DNA of 64,000 nucleotides from JBLUOA01 sp048060095 (lineage in GTDB: Bacteria; Pseudomonadota; Alphaproteobacteria; Rhodobacterales; Rhodobacteraceae): NCBI RefSeq assembly GCF_048060095.1, contig NZ_JBLUOA010000002.1:124001-188000 (forward strand), given 5' to 3'. Under the pieces are notes generated by a model, which was not told where the DNA came from, ran no database searches, and worked only from the letters and a program-made list of their open reading frames with translations. The translations under genes and the position numbers were made by a program. Positions 27,278 through 35,965 of the stretch are shown here, piece by piece; positions within the stretch are counted from its first letter, which is position 1, and each line of letters begins with the position of its first letter.

Positions 27278-29124
27278 ACCACCTCCTCCTGTTTCTGGGC
27301 GAGGCGCACTCGCGTGTGAACGAAGGAGTTGATGGCGGCGTGCCGCGCGAACAGTCGCGCAAGAAGGGCAGGCAATAGCAAGGTGCTGCCGCCCACAAAG
27401 ATCGATTCATCAACCTCAAGCCCAATCTCGACGCCATGCCCAAAACAGATCGGCCCGGCGATGTTGAGCCGTTCCACCACGTTGTTTGACCGGATGCCGG
27501 TGATCGCACGGACATGACGGCCAAGCGTCGGGTCGCCGCGATCCGCATAAAGGTCCAGCACGGCGCGCAGTGGTTCGGCGTCTTTACCCTCCTCCGCCAG
27601 CGACAGAAAATTCAGGCTAAGCTGGGCAATCAGCCGCCATGCGAGGTCGTCCATGTACGCTTCTCCGCCGACCTGCACGGGGGCAGCGGCAGAGAGCGAC
27701 GGGCGCGGACGGCGGAAGGCCGATAGCAGCGCGACACCGCCAACTGGATCGCCTGTCTCCAGCGTTAGTGTCGGCGTGTCCTCAAGCACGGGAATATCAC
27801 GATTGGTGCAAAGCGCCCGGATGTCGAGCCGCTTTAACGCCCGCGCGTCCGAGGCATCAGGCATCCGCGACACCGTCACAAAGAAATCATCGCCGACGTA
27901 GCTGGTGCGCGTCTGGCCGCGGCGCACCTCGTCCTCTCCGGCCCGACGCGGACGGCGCGATGTCGCGTAGACATAGCCGCTGCCCCGGTTCTGTTCGGGC
28001 GAATAGATCGGCTGAACACGTGCTTCTTGCCCGACGGTGTCAGCGTCTTCGACACGGATCAGACGGTAGATTTCAAAATCCCTCGGCCTCGTCCGGTCGG
28101 CGTGAACCGCGTGTCGGGTGCGGCGGGGATCGAGTTCGACGAAGTTACACTCTTTCTCGAACAGATTGATCAGCGGCGTGACGAACAACTTCAGGTCGGG
28201 GTCGGAGACACTCGTCAGTTCCGGTTGGTCATTGCGCAGGGTTATGATGCACTCAAGCGCACCTTCACCGCAGGCCCGGACCGCGGGGTTGAGGCCGGTC
28301 AGCCGGGCGTAGTGGAACCGTTCCGGCATCATGAAATATTCGCGCAGCAGCCGGTAGCCTTCAAAGGCGGCGCGGGCGCGGGGCAGCAGTGCCTCGCTGC
28401 CGTCGATGCCGACCATTTGCGGGCGGCCAATGCTGCGGAATGGCGGCGCGGGCTTGCCATCCGCCGGGCGCACGAAGGCGTCGCAGGACCGCCCAATCAG
28501 CGCGTCGAACAAAGCCCCACCAAGCGCCTTGCCGCCCAGAAAGATATCAAGCCGATCAAGCGATAGCTCACTCAGCACCGCGCTTTGTTGCGCCTCAAGC
28601 GTAAAACGTAACGCTGCCGCTGCGTCGCGAATATCGTCATCGGCCAGCCCTGCTGATTTCAACTGGCCCGCGCCTTGCAGGTATTCGACATTCGTCAACT
28701 TCACGGGCCACAGGCCGACGTCCTGCGCGATGCTAAAGGTGGCGCGGGTCGATAGCCCGTCCGTCAGGCCCGAAATCAACCGCGTGCCCTTCCCCACAAC
28801 ATGCCCGTCCAGCATCGTTTCGACCTGTGGACCGGGCGCAAGTTGCGCCATCGTCACGGCGGGGCCGGGGCCGGTCAGATCGGGGTAAAGCGCGTCGAGC
28901 AGATCGCGGGCATAGCGGATGCTTTCGGAATCGACCTTGGCGCGGGTCCGCGCGGCGAGGTAGGCGACCCCTTCAAGCAGCCGCTCGACATAGGGGTCGG
29001 GGCAAGGCGTTGAATCAAGCGACAGGTTCCGCGCCACAGTCGGATTCAACGCCGCGAATTCCTCTGCCAGTTCTCGAATATGGGCGAGCTCTTCCTCGTA
29101 ATATGACAGGAACGCCCGATCCAT
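27241..29124 (-). CDS. tssF: TssF, T6SS baseplate subunit
   Basis: A 627-residue protein (ImpG/VasA family) opening with LSYYEEELAHIRELAEEFA and DPYVERLLEGVAYLAARTR, the family signature. It is the main wedge component, binding TssG, TssE and TssK. Its ATG overlaps the tssE stop (TGATG), and its 3' end overlaps tssG by 37 bp. The length is as expected for the family (about 600). Confidence 0.95.
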   Translation of the reverse strand: MDRAFLSYYEEELAHIRELAEEFAALNPTVARNLSLDSTPCPDPYVERLLEGVAYLAARTRAKVDSESIRYARDLLDALYPDLTGPGPAVTMAQLAPGPQVETMLDGHVVGKGTRLISGLTDGLSTRATFSIAQDVGLWPVKLTNVEYLQGAGQLKSAGLADDDIRDAAAALRFTLEAQQSAVLSELSLDRLDIFLGGKALGGALFDALIGRSCDAFVRPADGKPAPPFRSIGRPQMVGIDGSEALLPRARAAFEGYRLLREYFMMPERFHYARLTGLNPAVRACGEGALECIITLRNDQPELTSVSDPDLKLFVTPLINLFEKECNFVELDPRRTRHAVHADRTRPRDFEIYRLIRVEDADTVGQEARVQPIYSPEQNRGSGYVYATSRRPRRAGEDEVRRGQTRTSYVGDDFFVTVSRMPDASDARALKRLDIRALCTNRDIPVLEDTPTLTLETGDPVGGVALLSAFRRPRPSLSAAAPVQVGGEAYMDDLAWRLIAQLSLNFLSLAEEGKDAEPLRAVLDLYADRGDPTLGRHVRAITGIRSNNVVERLNIAGPICFGHGVEIGLEVDESIFVGGSTLLLPALLARLFARHAAINSFVHTRVRLAQKQEEVVWPMTPGNRALI

Positions 29125-29837
29125 CAGTCGTCCTCGATCTCTGTCACCGCCTGCCCGTTGTCGAGGTCGATGGACGTCGCCAGTCGTAGGCGTTCTGGCA
29201 CGGGGGACAGCATCAGAACCGCGTCAAGGGCGATCCGCATCCCGGTTTTCTTGTCCATCTCAACTTTCACCTTGATCGATTCCCGCTTCAGCCGCGGCTC
29301 ATAAATCGCAAGGATGTCGCGCAGCTCTCGGGCCAGTCGGTCGCGGTCAAAATCGCTGCCGGTTTTGCCGGCGAAGGACGGCACGCCGAAATTCACCACG
29401 CTGCGGCGGACATGCGGAAAGCTTGCCAGCATTTCCTCTGGTGTCGTGTGGGTGACGCTTTCGTGATCCGTCATCATAAAGTCCGCCTCTAGCCGTTCGA
29501 TGTTGAACAGCATCTCGATGTCGCGGCGCACCGCTTCGCGCAGCACGTCGGCGGTGACGACGATACCGCTCGCCTGAATCGCCCGCGCCCGGTCAAGCTG
29601 CGCGCTGAGATGGTGAAGCTCTTTTCTTGTGTCGTCCTTCAGCCCCTCCTCCTGCTCAATCGCACGGGGGCCGCCGGCCAGAACCTTGGCCAGCCGGTCT
29701 TCGCCAAGGTCTTTGCCCAGCTCTGCCAGCAAATAGTCGCTTTCCGCCGTCAGGCCCGCCAAATCATCGACGAGGCGGTCCCAAAGGCTTGGCTGAACCG
29801 CCTCTCGCCGGGATTGCAGGTCTTGTATTTCAGGCAC
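29124..29837 (-). CDS. tssE: TssE, gp25-like T6SS baseplate subunit (long form)
   Basis: A 237-residue protein whose second half is the gp25-like lysozyme-fold baseplate domain (SVVNFGVPSFAGKTG near residue 147, then RLARELRDILAIYEPRL). It nucleates sheath attachment. It is clearly longer than the usual 140-170 residues, because about 80-100 helical residues precede the gp25-like domain. The start is GTG (PEIQDLQSRRE) with GGAG 8 nt upstream. It lies between hcp and tssF. Confidence 0.9.
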   Translation of the reverse strand: MPEIQDLQSRREAVQPSLWDRLVDDLAGLTAESDYLLAELGKDLGEDRLAKVLAGGPRAIEQEEGLKDDTRKELHHLSAQLDRARAIQASGIVVTADVLREAVRRDIEMLFNIERLEADFMMTDHESVTHTTPEEMLASFPHVRRSVVNFGVPSFAGKTGSDFDRDRLARELRDILAIYEPRLKRESIKVKVEMDKKTGMRIALDAVLMLSPVPERLRLATSIDLDNGQAVTEIEDD

Positions 29838-29883
29838 TCGGTGCTCTCCGGAGTTGCGGCGGTGGGCGCAGCGTCATCGCGAA

Positions 29884-30372
29884 TCAGCCGCCCGCAACGA
29901 CGTCGTATTCCTGTTCGGACTCTTTGCCGCCGGAGCCGTCCGGTTCTTGAACGGTGTATTTGATGTTGATCTTCTCGCAGGCGATCGCGATGTCTTCGAG
30001 AAGCATCTGCTCGTCCTTATCCTCGCCATCATTGCTGTAGGAGTAGCGCGAGATCAGGCAATTGGTCATCGTGATGATGAGATATGGTAGCCGTTTATCG
30101 CCGGAGTCCTTGAGCGCGGTGAACACAGCCTCGTCTACCGTCCCGCCAGTCAGGCATTTCTTCGCAATATGTGGCGAGGATGAATCGTACCATTTTCGAA
30201 AGTGGAAATTCCCGATTTCGGCGCGGGCCTGGGTCAATCCGCTGCCGATCACAGCGCCACTTTTCTGGTCAACCGTCCAGTAGGCGCCGTGCACATCGAT
30301 TTGCTCTTCAAAGTCAGCCTTTTTGGACTCACCCGGAATATCGGTCAGTTCTAGCAATCCATTCACACCCAT
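29884..30372 (-). CDS. hcp: Hcp (TssD), T6SS tube protein
   Basis: A 162-residue Hcp. Seen: LELTDIPGESKKADFEEQID at the N-terminus and the HFRKWYDSSSPHIAKKC block, the family's conserved strand-helix region. Hexamer rings stack into the secreted inner tube and chaperone small effectors. The ATG has GGAG 7 nt upstream. No terminator follows, so tssE-tagF are probably read through from here. No toxin extension is present. Confidence 0.95.
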   Translation of the reverse strand: MGVNGLLELTDIPGESKKADFEEQIDVHGAYWTVDQKSGAVIGSGLTQARAEIGNFHFRKWYDSSSPHIAKKCLTGGTVDEAVFTALKDSGDKRLPYLIITMTNCLISRYSYSNDGEDKDEQMLLEDIAIACEKINIKYTVQEPDGSGGKESEQEYDVVAGG

Positions 30373-30414
30373 TCTAACACTCCTTTAATGTCGAATTAAA
30401 TTGGCTTGGCCTCC

Positions 30415-31923
30415 TCAGCTGCTTTTCACCGATGGAAGCTCGGAAACCAGCCTCAGGCTCGCGTTAATCCCTTCAAGCTGGTAGTGCGGCCGCAGATAGA
30501 AGCGGGCGTTGTAGTAGCCGGGGCGCCCCTCGACGCTGTCGACCTCGACCTCGGCCATCGCCAGCGGACGCTTGGCCTTGGCCTTGTCATCCGCCATTGC
30601 CGGGTTCGCCAGCACGTAGCGGTTGATCCACTCCGACAGCCAAACCTGCATGTCCGAGCGTTCCTTGAACGTGCCCACCTTGTCGCGCGCGATGGCCTTC
30701 AGGTAGTGGGCAAAGCGGCAGACCGGCAGCAGATAGGGCAGGTTTGCCGATAGCCGTTCATTCGCCTGCGCGTCCGGGTCAACCAAACGGCCCGCGCGCG
30801 CTTCGTCATCCTGCAACGAATGGGCGCCGATAAACGCCGCGACATCCGTGTTCTTCCTGTGCAGGATCGGCATCATGCCAAGCTTCGCAAGCTCCGCCTC
30901 GCGCCGGTCGTCGATGGCGATTTCGGTCGGGCATTTCATCGCCACGGTCCCGTCATCGGTCGGGAAGGTGTGCACAGGCAGGTTCATCACCGTGCCGCCG
31001 GATTCGACGCCGCGGATTTGCGTGCCCCACCCGAACAGCTTGTGGCTGCGGTTGATGTTCACACCCATCGCGAAGGCCGCGTTCATCCAAGTGTATTTCT
31101 CGTGATCGCCTGCGACGACCTCCTCAAAGTCAAACCCTTTGACCGGTGTCGTATCCTTGCCGTAGGGCAAACGCGCCAACACACGCGGCATGGTCAGGCC
31201 GATATACCGCGCGTCCTCGCTTTCGCGCAGGCTTTGCCAAGAGGCGTAATCGGGTGACGATACGATCTGCTCAAGGTCTTGCGGGTTGGGCAGTTCCTGC
31301 CAGCTTTCCATGCGGAATAACTGCGGGGCCGCCGCCGCAATGAACGGCGCGTGGGCCGAGGCACAGATGCCCGAGAGGTTCTTCAGCAGGCTGACATCAC
31401 GCGGATGGTGCGAGAATTCATACGCCCCGACCAGCGCGCCGAACGGCTCGCCCCCGAACATCGAATACTCATCCGTGTAGACCTTCTTGAACGCCGGGGA
31501 CTGATCCCACATCTGGCCTTCAAAATCCTCAAGCTGATCGGCGAGTTCATCTTTCGTGATATTGAGAACCCGGATTTTCAGCCGCTTGTCAGTCTCGGTG
31601 TTGTTGACGAGGTAGTGCAACCCGCGCCACGTCCCCTCCATCGCGCGGACCTCGGGCGCGTGCATGATCTCGTTCATCTGATCGCTCAGCATACTGTCGA
31701 TGCCTGCGATCAGCGATTTGATCGACTTCACGGCATTGCCGGAAATCGCGGCGGTTCCCGCCTTTTCCTTCGCGGCAAGCGCGAGGTTCTGGACCAGCCC
31801 TTGCAACTTGTCGCTTTCGGATTCCTTGACGCGGAAATCCTTTTCCAGCAGTTCGCTGAATTCCCCTAAATCGAGGGCTTCAGCTTCGGCGCCTGCGGCT
31901 TCTTTTGCTTCTTCTTTCGCCAT
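30415..31923 (-). CDS. tssC: TssC, large sheath subunit
   Basis: A 502-residue sheath protein (ImpD/VipB). Seen: MEGTWRGLHYLVNNTETDKR, FGALVGAYEFSHHPRDVSLL and LSGICASAHAPFIAAAAPQL, all family hallmarks. It polymerises with TssB into the contractile sheath, which ClpV disassembles. The length is normal. The start lies 2 bp after the tssB stop. Confidence 0.97.
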   Translation of the reverse strand: MAKEEAKEAAGAEAEALDLGEFSELLEKDFRVKESESDKLQGLVQNLALAAKEKAGTAAISGNAVKSIKSLIAGIDSMLSDQMNEIMHAPEVRAMEGTWRGLHYLVNNTETDKRLKIRVLNITKDELADQLEDFEGQMWDQSPAFKKVYTDEYSMFGGEPFGALVGAYEFSHHPRDVSLLKNLSGICASAHAPFIAAAAPQLFRMESWQELPNPQDLEQIVSSPDYASWQSLRESEDARYIGLTMPRVLARLPYGKDTTPVKGFDFEEVVAGDHEKYTWMNAAFAMGVNINRSHKLFGWGTQIRGVESGGTVMNLPVHTFPTDDGTVAMKCPTEIAIDDRREAELAKLGMMPILHRKNTDVAAFIGAHSLQDDEARAGRLVDPDAQANERLSANLPYLLPVCRFAHYLKAIARDKVGTFKERSDMQVWLSEWINRYVLANPAMADDKAKAKRPLAMAEVEVDSVEGRPGYYNARFYLRPHYQLEGINASLRLVSELPSVKSS

Positions 31924-31925
31924 GA

Positions 31926-32462
31926 TCAGCCCTCCCCTTCAGAAGACGCTTCGGCGGCGGCCTCAGCGGCCTGTGCCAGCAGCGGTTCGTTCGACAAAAG
32001 CTGGGCGATGCGTTTTTCCGCATCCACCTTGCCGTCCATGTAGCTCAGCAGTTCTTCAAGCTGACCGCGCATCCGCAGCAATTCAGCCAGCGCCGGAACC
32101 TGCATCGCTATCTTGTCGGGGGCGAAATCGCCCATGTTCTGGAAAGACAAATCGACGAACATCTCTTCGTCGGCATCGTCGCCCTCCTTGCCGGGCAGCT
32201 TGTTACCCACGCGCGCCTTCACGCGGGGGGACAGCGCCTCCATGAATTTCGGGAAACGACCAGCATCGGTTTCGACGAAGTTGCGTTCGCCGACCGGTTT
32301 CTGCGCCTCACGCGTCTCGGATGCGCCGGCAAGATCGGCCATGACGCCCATCACGAACGGAAGCTCGATCGTGGTCGGACTGCCGTAATGTTCGACATCA
32401 TAGGCGATTTGCACCCTTGGGGCGCGGTTCCGCTCGATCACCTTCTGCTTGCTTTCAGCCAT
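31926..32462 (-). CDS. tssB: TssB, small sheath subunit
   Basis: A 178-residue sheath protein (ImpC/VipA) with VQIAYDVEHYGSPTTIELPF and FVMGVMADLAG at the N-terminus. It pairs with TssC to form the sheath protomer. The ATG at 32462 (MAESKQKV) has GAGGG about 7 nt upstream; a TTG one codon earlier is possible. It is the second gene of the structural operon, 23 bp after tssA. Confidence 0.96.
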   Translation of the reverse strand: MAESKQKVIERNRAPRVQIAYDVEHYGSPTTIELPFVMGVMADLAGASETREAQKPVGERNFVETDAGRFPKFMEALSPRVKARVGNKLPGKEGDDADEEMFVDLSFQNMGDFAPDKIAMQVPALAELLRMRGQLEELLSYMDGKVDAEKRIAQLLSNEPLLAQAAEAAAEASSEGEG

Positions 32463-32485
32463 CAATTATCCCTCTCTTGCTGGTC

Positions 32486-33640
32486 CTATTTTGTTTTTTC
32501 GGCGGCAACGCCTGCGGCGCTGTTGAACTCTTTCATTCCGCTTGGGGCGATTTCTTCCATCAGCTCCATGAAATCCATCGGCACCATGCGCCGGATACGC
32601 TTGGCAAGGTGCGGGATTGGGCTGGATGGTTCGGTGCGTTCGTAGAATTCGATAATCAAGTCGAGGTGACGCATCACGTCGTCGCGGCTGGCAATCGCGC
32701 CGACCGGGGCGGGCGTGCCGTTGATCGCCGCAGGCTCAGCCGCTTTGGCGGGAGTCGTGGGGGTGTCGTCCGTCATATCGCCACCTTCCGTTTTTTGCGT
32801 CTTGGCCGCATCTTTCGCGGGGGCGTCCGCCGTCGCGTTCAGCGTGGCAGCCACGCGTTCAAGGAAGCGGCTCAGCTCCCCAAGGCTCACGCCTGCGCCG
32901 TCGCCGCCGATTTTGCCGCTCATCGTGCCTTCCAGCGTGGCGAGCGCGGTGACGGACTGCGCGACGGCCTCTTTCAACGCCGCCATCTCGGCTTCCTGTT
33001 CGGCGGTATAGGCCCGGCAGGCGGCACCGACACGGCTGCGCAGCGCGTCTTGCGCCTCTGCGATCTTCGCCTGTTCCTCCTGACCCAAGCCCGACGCGCT
33101 TTCGCGCAAAACCTGATCGGCATTCAGCAAGCCCCGTGCCAAATCGCGGCCCGTCACCGGTCCCAGCCCGCGAATGGTAAAGACCGGGTTGATCTGAAGA
33201 TCACCCAGCAGGCCGTTTTCGTCGTTCTGTAGTTGTAGAACCGCGTTGATCCGGCGCACCGCCGCATCGCGTGGGTTATCCCGCTCTCGAAGTCCGGGAT
33301 GCACGGTGTCCCAAAATTCGTCGATTACGCCCGAAAGCATCCCCAGCCCGGCGGCCAGACCCCCGAACCCGTCAAGGTTGTAAAGCGCCCTAACGACGAT
33401 AACGAGAAGACGCAGGTCCTGGCCATCCTTAGCCAGGTCCCGAGATTTCTCAATGACCTCTTCCCAATCAACGATTGCTGCCGCATCCGGGTCTGCACTG
33501 TCCGCGCCCGAGCGGTTCGCTATTGCCGCGGGCTCTAATTGCCGTTCTAACGCGTGAAAGCGCGCATCGTTTCGTAGTTCGACCCCGGAGGGGTTTGAAT
33601 TGTCGGCCGGGACGAGGAATATTTCCAATTCCTCGGACAC
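32486..33640 (-). CDS. tssA: TssA, T6SS sheath/baseplate assembly cap
   Basis: A 384-residue ImpA-family protein. The N-terminal domain has PSGVELRNDARFHALERQL and EEVIEKSRDLAKDGQDLRL; a low-complexity Ala-rich linker follows, then the C-terminal RMVPMDFMELMEEIAPSG segment typical of TssA proteins that sit at the distal sheath end. It primes baseplate and tube/sheath polymerisation. The start is GTG, preceded by GGGG 8 nt upstream. It is the first structural gene; 79 bp separate it from ppkA. Confidence 0.93.
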   Translation of the reverse strand: MSEELEIFLVPADNSNPSGVELRNDARFHALERQLEPAAIANRSGADSADPDAAAIVDWEEVIEKSRDLAKDGQDLRLLVIVVRALYNLDGFGGLAAGLGMLSGVIDEFWDTVHPGLRERDNPRDAAVRRINAVLQLQNDENGLLGDLQINPVFTIRGLGPVTGRDLARGLLNADQVLRESASGLGQEEQAKIAEAQDALRSRVGAACRAYTAEQEAEMAALKEAVAQSVTALATLEGTMSGKIGGDGAGVSLGELSRFLERVAATLNATADAPAKDAAKTQKTEGGDMTDDTPTTPAKAAEPAAINGTPAPVGAIASRDDVMRHLDLIIEFYERTEPSSPIPHLAKRIRRMVPMDFMELMEEIAPSGMKEFNSAAGVAAEKTK

Positions 33641-33658
33641 TTTTTTGTCCCCACTAGA

Positions 33659-33676
33659 CCTTACGTAACGTTAAGG
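33659..33676. promoter_or_regulatory. Imperfect palindrome upstream of tssA
   Basis: CCTTACGTAACGTTAAGG is an imperfect inverted repeat (CCTTA...TAAGG) located 19-36 bp upstream of the tssA start. It is the only symmetric element in the short ppkA-tssA gap and could be an operator or part of an internal promoter. A related CCTTACGGAAG lies in the ppkA/clpV divergent region near 35889. Function is not shown. Confidence 0.3.
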
Positions 33677-33719
33677 ACTGTTTCACACTTTTTACGATTC
33701 GTCCAATTTTTCGCTGCAC

Positions 33720-35813
33720 TTAGGGCTGTGCATCAATGATGCGAGTCGCGACGCCAAGCACCTCGGTTTCGGGATCATTCATAACGTCGCTCAGGGCCGC
33801 CGCGACGGAGCCTGCACTTTCGACCGCAGGGCGGCGCGTATTGAACAGGCTGTCGCGGGTCAGGATCGCAACGATTTCGCTTTTTCCAAAGTCACCATCC
33901 GTGATCCGAAATGCGCGGAGCGTGTTGTCGGCAATGAACTCCTCGACCGAGTGCAAAACCCGGATCTGGCGAATGCCGCCGCGCACCTCGCCAAGTGCGC
34001 CGACATTGTGGCTCGTTTGGTTGAGGTTGGGCAGAATGTGATAAACTTCGCCATCCGTATCGACGATCAAAACCCAAAGCGATGCGTCCTCAATCCCGAC
34101 GGGCACCTGAATTTCGGCAAGGGGATTTTCGCCAATGGTATAGACGCCGGACAGGTTCGCCTCTCCGGTTTCGCCCTTACCAAGCCAGATTGAGACGTTG
34201 GTGGATGGCCGCGCCGACACCGCATCGCGGATGGCGCAGATGTGGTCGTTCATCACGGTGGTTTCCAGTCGCAAGGTGCGGTCGCCGATCAACGGTTTCA
34301 GGACGGCCTCGATTCCGTCGGTATCGCTCGGCTCGGCGATGTTGCCGGTGATCGTGATGGTGTCGGTCAGGCCGTAAACGGCGGCGGGGCCGTCTGCGGT
34401 TTCAAGCGGCCCGCAACTGGCCGCGCCGTCAAGGTCGGGTTGAATGTCGGACGCAGACAGGCGCAGCGGCCCGGCGGCAAGGTCGACCGTCGCCTGAAAA
34501 CCGGCCTCCGCCGCCCAATCGGACAGCGTGGTAGCGATCTGGTCCCGCGAGGGTGCATCCGGCGCGACGCCGCTGATGGCAAGGCGCATGTCGCTCGCCT
34601 CCGCTTCCCACCGCAACAGAGGGCGAAGCTGCGCGAACATCTCGGAAAGCCGCGTCGGCCATGCCGGATCGGGCAGCCCATCCGCCAATTTCGCAGCATC
34701 TTCAGGCGGTTGAACGCCGGTCACGTCGGCAAACGAAGCCCGCAACCGCGCAGCGGTGTCCGTGTCGGGCGCGTTGAACTCCAGCCGCGACACGCCTTCG
34801 GGATCATGCGCCGCGACTAGCCTGTAGGGGCTGGCGACCTCGAGCGGCGGAACGAAGAACCGATCAAGCGCTCCGCTGAAATAGGCACCCCCTCCGCCGA
34901 CCATCAGCAGCAGAACCAGCGGCACCAGCCAGCGGGTCTTGCGACGGGTTTTCTGCTTTGCGGGTCGTTTGTCCCGTTCCGGTCGGTTCAAACGTTCATC
35001 CAACCACGATTGCACAGCCTTCGCGTCACGTGGACGCGCCGTAAGCTCTGGCGCGGTCAGCCAATCGATCAGTTCTTTCAACGGCTCCGGCACGCCTTCG
35101 GTATCCAGCGCGGCCTGCTTTCGGCGGATGATCTCACCCGGGGTGGCACCGCCAAACGGCACCTCTCCGCGCCACGCGGCCAGCAGCGACGCGCCGAGGC
35201 CGTATAGGTCGGATCGCGGCTCCGCCCGCCCCTCAAGCTGCTCTGGCGCGGCGTATTCATACTTTCCGGCGAAGTCATTGCCGACGATGGTGCGTGCGCC
35301 CGCCGCCGTGTCCTTGGCGATGCCAAAATCGATAATCACCGTCTTATCCGGGGCGCCATCTCGCAGGATCATGTTGTCAGGCGACAGGTCGCGGTGCACG
35401 ATCCCGTGCGCATGAGTCGTCGCCAGCCCCTGCACCACTCGATGCGCGACGATCAACAGTTCGCGCACATCCATCCGTCGCGCCAGCATCAGATCGTTCA
35501 GCGACTCCCCGTCGATATAGTCCATGACCAGAACGACGTGGCCTTCATCCGTTCGCGTGCAGTCGGAATAGCGCACCACCGCATCGTTCACGATGTTGCG
35601 CATTTCCTCTTCGCGCTTCATCAACTCGATGTAGTCGGCATTGCCCGAATAACTGGCGTTCAGCGCCTTGATCGCCACCACCCGCCCGGTGATATCGTTG
35701 CGCGCGCGATAGACTTCCCCGGTGCCGCCACGTCCCAGCACCCCTTCGATATGATAGGTGTTGTTGAGGACCTGGCCGCGCGTGAAAATGTCGGATGGCA
35801 AGGCGTCGATCAT
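33720..35813 (-). CDS. ppkA: PpkA-like Ser/Thr protein kinase of the T6SS
   Basis: A 697-residue membrane kinase. The N-terminal Hanks-type domain has the P-loop GRGGTGEVYRA, VAIKAL (ATP Lys), IVHRDLSPDNMI (catalytic loop), DFGIAKD and AAPEQLEGR. A basic juxtamembrane stretch and one helix (LVPLVLLLMVGGGGAYF, near residue 305) lead to a periplasmic region ending in a DUF4384-like segment (ASLWVLIVDTDGEVYHILPN). It should activate the T6SS by phosphorylating TagH. The ATG at 35813 has GGAG 8 nt upstream. The catalytic-loop Lys is Ser (HRDLS), a variant seen in some bacterial kinases. Confidence 0.9.
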   Translation of the reverse strand: MIDALPSDIFTRGQVLNNTYHIEGVLGRGGTGEVYRARNDITGRVVAIKALNASYSGNADYIELMKREEEMRNIVNDAVVRYSDCTRTDEGHVVLVMDYIDGESLNDLMLARRMDVRELLIVAHRVVQGLATTHAHGIVHRDLSPDNMILRDGAPDKTVIIDFGIAKDTAAGARTIVGNDFAGKYEYAAPEQLEGRAEPRSDLYGLGASLLAAWRGEVPFGGATPGEIIRRKQAALDTEGVPEPLKELIDWLTAPELTARPRDAKAVQSWLDERLNRPERDKRPAKQKTRRKTRWLVPLVLLLMVGGGGAYFSGALDRFFVPPLEVASPYRLVAAHDPEGVSRLEFNAPDTDTAARLRASFADVTGVQPPEDAAKLADGLPDPAWPTRLSEMFAQLRPLLRWEAEASDMRLAISGVAPDAPSRDQIATTLSDWAAEAGFQATVDLAAGPLRLSASDIQPDLDGAASCGPLETADGPAAVYGLTDTITITGNIAEPSDTDGIEAVLKPLIGDRTLRLETTVMNDHICAIRDAVSARPSTNVSIWLGKGETGEANLSGVYTIGENPLAEIQVPVGIEDASLWVLIVDTDGEVYHILPNLNQTSHNVGALGEVRGGIRQIRVLHSVEEFIADNTLRAFRITDGDFGKSEIVAILTRDSLFNTRRPAVESAGSVAAALSDVMNDPETEVLGVATRIIDAQP

Positions 35814-35965
35814 CCACGGCACTCCGCAAAGCCGAACCAACCCTGACGCGAAAAAAGTCGCGTTAACGGCGGATTCCGATTAGGCTTACCTTACGGAAGT
35901 TTTTTGGAGCATTACAACAAGGAACATCGCACACCCCCAATTCATGTGAACGAGAGGAGCCCGCA
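35814..35965. promoter_or_regulatory. Divergent promoter region ppkA / clpV
   Basis: About 150 bp separating the minus-strand ppkA/structural operon from the plus-strand clpV operon. It must carry both promoters. Visible: an AT-rich core (AAGTTTTTTGGAGCATTACAA), CCTTACGGAAG near 35889, and the clpV ribosome site GAGGAG at 35954-35959. No sigma-54 element was recognised. Confidence 0.45.
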
